This document shows positions 56,532 to 64,000 of a DNA stretch of 64,000 nucleotides, piece by piece; the first letter of the stretch is position 1; each line of letters begins with the position of its first letter. Both the position numbers and the translations under genes were made by a program. Below the pieces are notes generated by a model. The model was not told the DNA's origin and ran no database searches. It was given only the letters and a program-made list of their open reading frames with translations. Source of the stretch: Rubinisphaera margarita (lineage in GTDB: Bacteria > Planctomycetota > Planctomycetia > Planctomycetales > Planctomycetaceae); the NCBI RefSeq assembly GCF_022267515.1, contig NZ_JAKFGB010000007.1:194014-258013 (forward strand). Reading direction: 5' to 3'.

Positions 56532-57185
56532 TCAGCGAAAGTTATTCCGAGAGTTACGGAACGAACCGTCGATCTGTTGCCATCGGAGATAGGAAAGCAG
56601 CAGATCGGCCAGACTGTCGATCTCGAGCTTGTCGAACAACGCTCGTTTACGACGGTCGACAGTGCGGGTGCTGATATCGAGCTGGAGTGCAATTTCTTTG
56701 CTGATGCGGCCCTGGACGAGCTCTTCGAGAATATTGAACTCGTCCGCATCCAGGCTGCGAAATCGCTGGATCAATTCCAGATCCTGAGCACGAATCTCGT
56801 AACGCCTCAGCGATTCTTCCACGGCTTCCGCGGCATTTTGCAGCAACTGTCTGTCTTCACAGGGAGCAATCAGGGCCGACCAGGCCCCCGCCTTGAGCAC
56901 CGAGACCGCATAATCGACGGTAATGAAGGGGGAAAGCACAACGACGGGGAGAAGAATAAGCTGAGGTCCGAGAGCTTGAAGAACCTCTTCGGGTTCCTGA
57001 CCATCCCGGCTTCGATTCACCAGTATACAGCCGACCGTATCAGATCGAATTTGACTGGACAGTTCCTCTACGCTGCCGAGATGCCTCACCCGATAGTCGG
57101 CTGCCTGCAGGCTTTCGACATTGGACGTACTGAGGGCATCTTCGCAAAAGACTGCAAACACGGTCGCCTGGCCCTTAGCTCCCAT
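56532..57185 (-). CDS. LuxR/FixJ-type regulator with a pseudo-receiver domain
   Basis: 217 residues. The N-terminal 125 residues fold like a response-regulator receiver (VFAVFCEDAL, then a VVVLSPFITVDYAVSVLKAG stretch typical of FixJ), but the position of the phospho-accepting Asp reads N57 in CILVNRSRDG. The C-terminal 65 residues are a GerE helix-turn-helix (EFNILEELVQGRISKEIALQ, STRTVDRRKRALFDKLEI). It therefore probably binds DNA without Asp phosphorylation, responding instead to a ligand, dimer partner or expression level. It lies between the giant surface protein and the redoxin fusion, convergent with the first and divergent from the second. Confidence 0.88.
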   Translation of the reverse strand: MGAKGQATVFAVFCEDALSTSNVESLQAADYRVRHLGSVEELSSQIRSDTVGCILVNRSRDGQEPEEVLQALGPQLILLPVVVLSPFITVDYAVSVLKAGAWSALIAPCEDRQLLQNAAEAVEESLRRYEIRAQDLELIQRFRSLDADEFNILEELVQGRISKEIALQLDISTRTVDRRKRALFDKLEIDSLADLLLSYLRWQQIDGSFRNSRNNFR

Positions 57186-57799
57186 GGCATCCTCCCCGAA
57201 ACATTTCCGCCGAAACGCACGGCCACAATCAGGGTGAAAGTGTCCTTACGGGCGGCGAAGACTTTTGTCGTGACTTAAATATGGTTTGCCAATGCCGTGT
57301 CAGAACTGACGGCAGGCGCTGCGAATGGCCCTCCTACGGATAAGAACGTATTGAACTGTCCGCAAATCCCGTGCGAAAACTGCCCAAATGGACACGCAAT
57401 CGGAAAAATCCTTCAGAAAAGATGCCCGGAGAGGCTTCCTCCGATCGCTTCGAGAGGCAACAATTGACCGACCGAACCGATCAATAACTGCTGATGCCAC
57501 AAGAGTTTCAGTTAGTGTCGTCCGACTGTCAATGAAAGATCATTAATGTTCGAACAAACTTCACAACAAATAGTCAACTCGCGTGGAAACTCAATAGTTC
57601 TACCGAGTAACAACGAGGCGTGTAGGCGAAAAACCTGCCAGAAAGAAGCTCGGTCCGGAAACGGTTGAAACTATTCTGCTGATTCAGGGTATAGAAGGGT
57701 GAGGACGGTTGCCCCGTGAATGGCGACCGTTCGGCTGCCAACCCCACTACAGTGGACTGCCCTCCTCACTGGTATCGACATTTGAACCTGGAGTTCCCA
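57186..57799. other. intergenic region, no supported gene
   Basis: About 600 bases between the divergent LuxR-type regulator and the redoxin fusion. The part around 57500-57600 is richer in A/T than the coding surroundings and probably holds promoters and the regulator's own target sites, but no exact motif can be named. No RNA gene or terminator is seen. Confidence 0.4.
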
Positions 57800-59743
57800 T
57801 TGAAAAAGGCGATCTTTTCTTCTCTGTCTGTCTTCATGGGTGTGCTGCTGGTGAGTGTGGCGACCTTTGCTGACGAGGCTCGTTCCGGGACGGCTATTCA
57901 CAACTTCGTGCTGCGGGATCAGGATGGCCTCACCCGATCTCTGGCCGGGGTCGAATCGCGAGCGGTGGTTGTCGTCTTCCTGGGGACCGAATGCCCGCTG
58001 GCCAAGCTCTATTCGGGCCGACTTCAGGCGATGGCCGACGAGTACAATGGCGAACGGCTGACGGTGCTCGGCATCATGTCGAATCAGCACGACTCGGTCG
58101 ATAACATCGGTGAATACGCCGAGAAACATCAGCTCACCTTCCCGCTCCTCAAAGACGTTCACAATCGCGTTGCCGATCAGTTCGAAGCCGAGCGGACCCC
58201 CGAAGCGTTTCTGCTCGACGAGGAGCGGACCGTGGTCTATCGGGGACGGATTGACGATCAGTTTGGCGTCGGAACCTACCGCGACGAGCCGCGTAATCAT
58301 GACCTGAAGGATGCCCTCGACGATTTGTTGGCAGGTCGCGACATCCGGACATCCCGGACGGAAGCGGTCGGCTGCATCATCGGACGGGAGCCAAAGCCGA
58401 AGTCCTCGTCGGCGATCACCTTTTCCAACCAGATTGTCCGGCTGTTCCAGCAGCGCTGCATCGACTGCCATCGTGAAGGCCAGGTCGCTCCGTTTGCCCT
58501 CACCGATTACGACGAAGTCGCAGGCTGGGCCGGGATGATCGAGGAAGTCGTTCGTGAAGGTCGCATGCCGCCCTGGCACGCCGCAGCCGGTCATGCCGAG
58601 TTCGCCAACAATTGCTCGTTGACCGTGGATGAGAAAGAGCTGATCTTTCAATGGGTGGCAGCTGGGGCGCCGGAAGGTGATCCCACCGAGATGCCGGTGA
58701 TGAAGCAGTACCCCTCGGAATGGCTCCTGCCGCGTGAGCCGGATGTGATCATTCCCGTGACGAAGGAACCGGTGCAGGTGCCGGCGAACGGCACGGTGAA
58801 GTACCAGTATTATTCTGTGGATCCCGGTTTCACGGAGGACAAGTGGATTCAGGCTGCCGAGGTCCGTCCGAGCAATGCTCTGGTCGTGCACCATGTGCTG
58901 GTGTTTGCCCGCGATCGGGAATCCAAAGAACGGGGCGGCGGCGAAGAAGGTGGTTTTCTGGCCGCTTATGTCCCCGGTTTGATTCCGCAGCCTTACCCGG
59001 CCGGCATGGCCAAGAAGATTCCGGCCAACTCGGAACTCGTCTTTCAGATGCACTACACACCAATCGGATCAGCGACGGAAGATCAGAGCGAACTGGCCCT
59101 CATCTTCGCCGATCGTGAGGAAATCACTCATCAGATCGTGACCAGCAGTGCAACCAATCGCAACTTCGAGATTCCACCTGGTGACGGCAATTACGAAGTC
59201 TCCGCGAGTTCTCCGCGGGCTCAGGCCGATGTCCAGCTGCTGACCATGATGCCGCACATGCACCTGCGGGGAAAAGCCTTCCGGTACGAGTTACAGACTC
59301 CCGACGGAAAGCGGCAGACTCTGCTTGATGTTCCCGCGTACGACTTCAACTGGCAGACGTCTTATCGACTGGCGGAACCGCTGACAATTGAGGCGGGTTC
59401 CCAGCTCTTCTGCACGGCTCACTTCGATAACTCCGAAGACAACCCGTTCAATCCCGATCCCGGGAAGACCGTTCGCTGGGGCGATCAGACGTGGGAAGAG
59501 ATGATGATCGGCTACTTCGATCTCGCCGTGCCGATCGATGGCAGGAAGAGTGTCGCTTCCGCCCTGGGCGGTCGAGCCGACCAACTGATCGCGCGACTCG
59601 ATGCTGATGGCGACGGGAAAATTTCCCGCAAGGAAGTGCCGACGAAATGGCTCGCCATTTTCCTGCTGATCGATGCCGATCGGGATGGTTTCGTGGATGC
59701 GGGCGAACTCGAAGCGGCTGCTCGCAAGCAGGGACGGAACTGA
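57800..59743 (+). CDS. redoxin / cytochrome c / Cu-monooxygenase-like / EF-hand fusion
   Basis: 647 residues from a TTG at 57800, which has GGAG 7 bases upstream and starts a good signal peptide (LKKAIFSSLSVFMGVLLVSVATFADE); the frame is open from a GTG at 57716. A redoxin/AhpC-like domain comes first (VVVVFLGTECPLAKLYSGRL, one Cys). A haem domain has C220-I-D-C-H224. A domain like the type II Cu monooxygenases (PHM/DBM) follows, with VVHHVLVF at 362-369, FQMHYTPIG near 417 and MMPHMHLRG near 482-490 as Cu ligands. Two EF-hands close it (LDADGDGKISRKE, IDADRDGFVDAGE). It is an exported redox enzyme; its substrate is unknown. Confidence 0.87.
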   Translation: MKKAIFSSLSVFMGVLLVSVATFADEARSGTAIHNFVLRDQDGLTRSLAGVESRAVVVVFLGTECPLAKLYSGRLQAMADEYNGERLTVLGIMSNQHDSVDNIGEYAEKHQLTFPLLKDVHNRVADQFEAERTPEAFLLDEERTVVYRGRIDDQFGVGTYRDEPRNHDLKDALDDLLAGRDIRTSRTEAVGCIIGREPKPKSSSAITFSNQIVRLFQQRCIDCHREGQVAPFALTDYDEVAGWAGMIEEVVREGRMPPWHAAAGHAEFANNCSLTVDEKELIFQWVAAGAPEGDPTEMPVMKQYPSEWLLPREPDVIIPVTKEPVQVPANGTVKYQYYSVDPGFTEDKWIQAAEVRPSNALVVHHVLVFARDRESKERGGGEEGGFLAAYVPGLIPQPYPAGMAKKIPANSELVFQMHYTPIGSATEDQSELALIFADREEITHQIVTSSATNRNFEIPPGDGNYEVSASSPRAQADVQLLTMMPHMHLRGKAFRYELQTPDGKRQTLLDVPAYDFNWQTSYRLAEPLTIEAGSQLFCTAHFDNSEDNPFNPDPGKTVRWGDQTWEEMMIGYFDLAVPIDGRKSVASALGGRADQLIARLDADGDGKISRKEVPTKWLAIFLLIDADRDGFVDAGELEAAARKQGRN

Positions 59744-59750
59744 TCGAACG

Positions 59751-60938
59751 TCAGACGGCGGCTGCGGAAGCGGTCAGCGGTTCGAGCAGGCCAGACGGAT
59801 CGAAGACCCGTTTCAGCTCCCGACGGATCGGCCAGTCGGAAGCGGCCGCCTGAACGGCATCCAGCTGGGACTTCAGTTCTACGGAACCGGTCAGAACCTC
59901 CGCGTTCGCCTGCAGTGAGCGCAGTTTCCGATACAAAGCAGCTTCACGCCCCTCAAGAGCATTCGCCGAGCCGAACGCCACGACGGCACCCCGACTGGCA
60001 TGGCCGACGGCATCGAGTCCAAACTCGGCAGCAACTTCAAGCAACGGAATCGTCTGCGAGGCTCGCCCGCCGATCTGGATCACGACGGCCGGACCACTCA
60101 ACTCCTGTAGAGACCGTTCGACCGTTCGCCAGCTGTCCGTCGACGCATCTTCAGCCGCAATCCCCATCATGGCTCCGGTCGTCCGAGCGGCGGCTTCAAT
60201 CTGTTCCAGTAACTGTGAGCAGACTCCGGCGGGTCCTTCGACACTGACGATCATCGAATGATTCTGCAATCGGGCATCGAACACGACGGGATCGAAGGGC
60301 AGATCCCGCAGAGCGGTCCAGACGTTCTGTTGCTGCTGGAAGCTGTCGACTTCAATTCGCAGTGTCTGACTCGCCTCGGCAACCGGAAGCACTTTGAACG
60401 ACGCTTCGAGTGGAATGGCGAGCTGTCCTCTGGAGCCGATGAGCAGCTTGGGAACGTCGTAGCCGGCGACGTTCTTCACGACTCGTCCCCCCGAATGCGA
60501 GACGCGGCCGCGACCGTCGATCGCCGTGACACCGAGGAGCCAGTCCCGCGGTGTGCCATGCCCGCAGACGAGTGAACCAAACCAGTTCCGGCAGATCAGA
60601 TCCGCCACCGTAGTGGACTCCGGCACGGGAACATCGAGCGGCAGTCGCTGTTCGTGCTCGGCGAGAATTCGTTGCAGCTCGGCGATTGTCATCCCGGTCT
60701 GGACGGTTATCGTCATGTCGCGATGCGGATAATCAATAACGTTCCGCAGGTCCCGGAGCGAGAGCTCCGGCTCGGTTGCGGCTTCGGGCCAGGACTGCAT
60801 CCAGCGGATCGGTCCCTGCTCGGCCGAGCGGTTCTTCCACCACTGTTGAAGGTCTTCGATGCTGGTCGGGCTGAACATGATTTGATACCGCCAAAGAGAG
60901 CTGGGATCGCGAAGCGTTTGCCAGCATCGATCGTTCAT
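59751..60938 (-). CDS. glcE: GlcE-like FAD-binding oxidoreductase subunit
   Basis: 395 residues, or 375 from the ATG at 60878 (MFSPTSIEDLQQWW). A FAD-binding type 4 (PCMH) domain is clear: MTITVQTGMTIAELQRIL, VADLICRNWFGSLVCGHGTPRDWLLG, VSHSGGRVVKNVAGYDVPKL. The best match by memory is glycolate oxidase subunit GlcE, which works with GlcD and the iron-sulfur GlcF to oxidise glycolate to glyoxylate. Neither partner is in the window, so the gene symbol is provisional and the partners may lie elsewhere. The stop is 7 bases from that of the convergent redoxin fusion. Confidence 0.82.
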   Translation of the reverse strand: MNDRCWQTLRDPSSLWRYQIMFSPTSIEDLQQWWKNRSAEQGPIRWMQSWPEAATEPELSLRDLRNVIDYPHRDMTITVQTGMTIAELQRILAEHEQRLPLDVPVPESTTVADLICRNWFGSLVCGHGTPRDWLLGVTAIDGRGRVSHSGGRVVKNVAGYDVPKLLIGSRGQLAIPLEASFKVLPVAEASQTLRIEVDSFQQQQNVWTALRDLPFDPVVFDARLQNHSMIVSVEGPAGVCSQLLEQIEAAARTTGAMMGIAAEDASTDSWRTVERSLQELSGPAVVIQIGGRASQTIPLLEVAAEFGLDAVGHASRGAVVAFGSANALEGREAALYRKLRSLQANAEVLTGSVELKSQLDAVQAAASDWPIRRELKRVFDPSGLLEPLTASAAAV

Positions 60939-61563
60939 TTTCTGGGATACGGCTTCGCCTATTCCATACCCGCCAGGTTAAGATTGGACGGGTGGCTCGT
61001 CCGCCTCACCGGGCGGGTCGCGCCCGCGACAACAAGAGGCGGCGCCATCCGCGGGTTATTTGCTGAAATCATCCGGTCTCCGAGAGAATCTCATCCATGG
61101 CGTGGCCTCTTGTGACTTCGTCACCCGTCCGTGGGAATGTGGGATCTATTGTGGCGAGTTTTCTGTCACTCAACGACTGTCTCGTTATCGAGACATGTCA
61201 TAAAGACCTGGCGACGTAAGTTCCCTCGCCCCCGTGGGGGAGAGGGTTAGGGTGAGGGGGAATACGGGTGACATGCTCCACGGGCCGTGGATTCTCATTT
61301 GTATGGAGCATCGCTGGTTGATCGCCCCCTCATCCGCCCTTCGGGCACCTTCTCCCCCTAAAGGGGGCGAAGGGACATGATGTGCGCGAACATGAGAGAT
61401 GCATTGGCTACTACCCGATCTGTACCAGAACTCTTTGAGCAATGAATCCCGCGTTACGACGGACGGGCCACCCCAATACTGTTTCCAGAGACTTGCTAAA
61501 CGTCATGCCCATGAGACATGCCTGACGGCTATCCCCTGACGCCGAACGCCCAGCGCCTACCCC
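60939..61563. other. intergenic region with inverted GC-rich repeats
   Basis: No gene is supported between glcE and ilvD. The strip contains a TGTGACTTCGTCAC stretch near 61108 that recurs near 63797, a GTCTCG-TTAT-CGAGAC hairpin near 61180-61195, and the long inverted pair at 61216-61376. Confidence 0.5.
61216..61376. repeat. inverted intergenic repeat with GGGGGAGAGGG-type arms
   Basis: The left arm (about 61223-61260) reads CCTCGCCCCCGTGGGGGAGAG then GGTTAGGGTGAGGGGG, and the right arm (about 61324-61375) reads CCCCCTCATCCGCCC, then CTTCTCCCCCTAAAGGGGGCG. The arms are imperfect reverse complements separated by some 65 bases. The first arm also has its own CCCCC/GGGGG stem. Similar elements are scattered in many bacterial intergenic regions. 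Confidence 0.6.
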
Positions 61564-63249
<1,686 letters not shown>

Positions 63250-63572
63250 CACTCTTCTTTCTGGTTCGATACATCAGGTCTCAAGCCACGTTCTTACGCT
63301 TTTCGCCCCCGCCACGCAAGCGAACACCTTGATCGGTGAGTCCCAGGTGGCAGGCAACAGGAGGCGGGGTCAGCAAGCGATCCTCCACGGGGGAGACCCA
63401 CAGAGACCTTCGCGGGTTCGCGAGCCCAATTCCGGGGGTCCTCTGCGCAAAAGTCCCGGAAACGAGCGAGTTATGGACTTTTGCGCAGACGCCCTCACTT
63501 TGTCACGCCGGGTCGCCGTGAAAGATCCGCTCAAAGCGGCCCAGGGAGGATGGGAATGGGTGGCCTGTTAGG

Positions 63573-63648
63573 GAGAGACTTCATTCACGGGAAGAGACTT
63601 CATTCACGGGAAGAGACTTCATTCACGGGAAGAGACTTGATTCACGGA
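63573..63648 (+). repeat. four-copy 19-bp tandem repeat
   Basis: The unit AAGAGACTTCATTCACGGG occurs at 63573-63591 (first base changed), 63592-63610, 63611-63629 and 63630-63648 (two changes near the end). The middle copies are identical. Confidence 0.9.
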
Positions 63649-63650
63649 AA

Positions 63651-63696
63651 GACGAAGCAGGACTGAATTCTGCCCCTCCTCAAACGGCGGTCTCCT
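63651..63696 (+). repeat. 46-bp direct repeat, copy 1
   Basis: Starts GACGAAGCAGGACTGAATTC and ends CAAACGGCGGTCTCCT. It matches the copy ending at the window edge with five substitutions and no gaps, and directly follows the tandem repeat. Confidence 0.85.
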
Positions 63697-63954
63697 ACGG
63701 CTTCGCCGCCCTGATAGCGGAGCTATCACGGCCACCCTGTGCGGGGACGGGACTTCAGATTGCAGCGTCTGGAAACGCTCCACGCGGGTGACCTGCTTCC
63801 TGTGACTTCGTCACTCAGACGCACGCGTCTGAGCCAACCCTGTTGTGCGACTCTCGGTCTTCCCGGGTGGCCCCGAAAGATTCTTTCGGGGCGGCGCAGC
63901 CGTGGGAGAACGGGATTGGACGGGGTTCTTGGAAGGGACTTTCTCCGAGAGGAA

Positions 63955-64000
63955 GACGAAGCAGGGCTGAATTATCCCCCTCGTCAAACGGCGGCCTCCT
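63955..64000 (+). repeat. 46-bp direct repeat, copy 2 (touches the window edge)
   Basis: Starts GACGAAGCAGGGCTGAATTA and ends CAAACGGCGGCCTCCT at the last base. It differs from copy 1 at five positions. The repeat may continue beyond the window. Confidence 0.85.

Larger units (their letters stand above)
63250..64000. other. repeat-rich region without a supported gene
   Basis: From the ilvD start to the window end no frame looks coding. The strip holds a 19-bp tandem repeat (63573-63648), a 46-bp direct repeat (63651-63696 and 63955-64000), a second TGTGACTTCGTCAC (near 63797), and several small hairpins such as CGTGCGTCTG/CAGACGCACG-type pairs near 63815-63835. An ilvD promoter should lie in its left part. 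Confidence 0.55.

Overview
The window looks like a piece of a Planctomycetota chromosome, most likely order Planctomycetales. The evidence is family content: three secreted formylglycine sulfatases, a DUF1501 (Tat) plus PSCyt1/DUF1549/PSD1 pair, a very large PVC-type dehydrogenase/HEAT/cytochrome c fusion, two LEPR-XLL cell-surface proteins with FG-GAP repeats, a redoxin/cytochrome/copper-monooxygenase fusion, and an LptD-like outer-membrane protein. The genus cannot be fixed from the sequence alone. I saw no rRNA, tRNA, CRISPR array, transposase, integrase or phage gene.

Layout. 1-2782 (-): LptD/OstA-like protein, cut by the left edge. 3.4-6.0 kb: a haem-binding protein, AcpS, a LolD-type ABC ATPase, and a convergent ABC-3 metal permease containing a C9 tract. 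6.1-9.0 kb (-): a principal-type sigma-70 factor with a clear terminator, a Tat/lipoprotein-like protein, and a DksA-like regulator that has lost its zinc finger. 9.4-14.2 kb (+): sulfatase, toroid/HEAT protein, sulfatase. 14.2-23.9 kb (-): PSD1 protein, DUF1501 protein (ATGA-coupled), sialidase-like Asp-box protein, and the 1572-residue dehydrogenase fusion. Together with a third sulfatase at 28.3 kb and a surface SGNH hydrolase at 26.2 kb, this reads as a locus for extracellular breakdown of a sulfated glycan, which is an inference. 24.1-25.9 kb: an ankyrin protein and two small membrane proteins. 30.0-37.6 kb: a YiiD-type thioesterase, TopA with a lysine-rich tail, a SurA/PpiD-like membrane protein preceded by a terminator-like hairpin, an FHA protein and two small proteins.

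37.8-41.2 kb (-): ketosynthase, acyl carrier protein and phytoene-desaturase-like flavoprotein, a small lipid or polyene-type set with an inverted pair of REP-like elements inside it. 41.6-45.9 kb (+): feoA, feoA, feoB and a FeoB-associated Cys-rich protein behind a promoter that carries a perfect 7-1-7 Fur-like palindrome, then an M29 aminopeptidase. 46.4-56.4 kb (+): a 3331-residue surface protein (BNR-like propeller, six cadherin-like repeats, a degenerate metalloprotease domain, FG-GAP repeats) closed by a strong terminator. 56.5-63.2 kb: a LuxR-type regulator with a pseudo-receiver domain, the redoxin/cytochrome/monooxygenase fusion, a GlcE-like flavoprotein, and ilvD. 63.25-64.0 kb is repeat-rich and has no gene I can support.

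The observations most worth following are the protease-dead metzincin-like domain in the giant protein, the FG-GAP repeat type shared by two LEPR-XLL proteins, the paired loss of key residues in two regulators (DksA-like and LuxR-type), and the feo operator.
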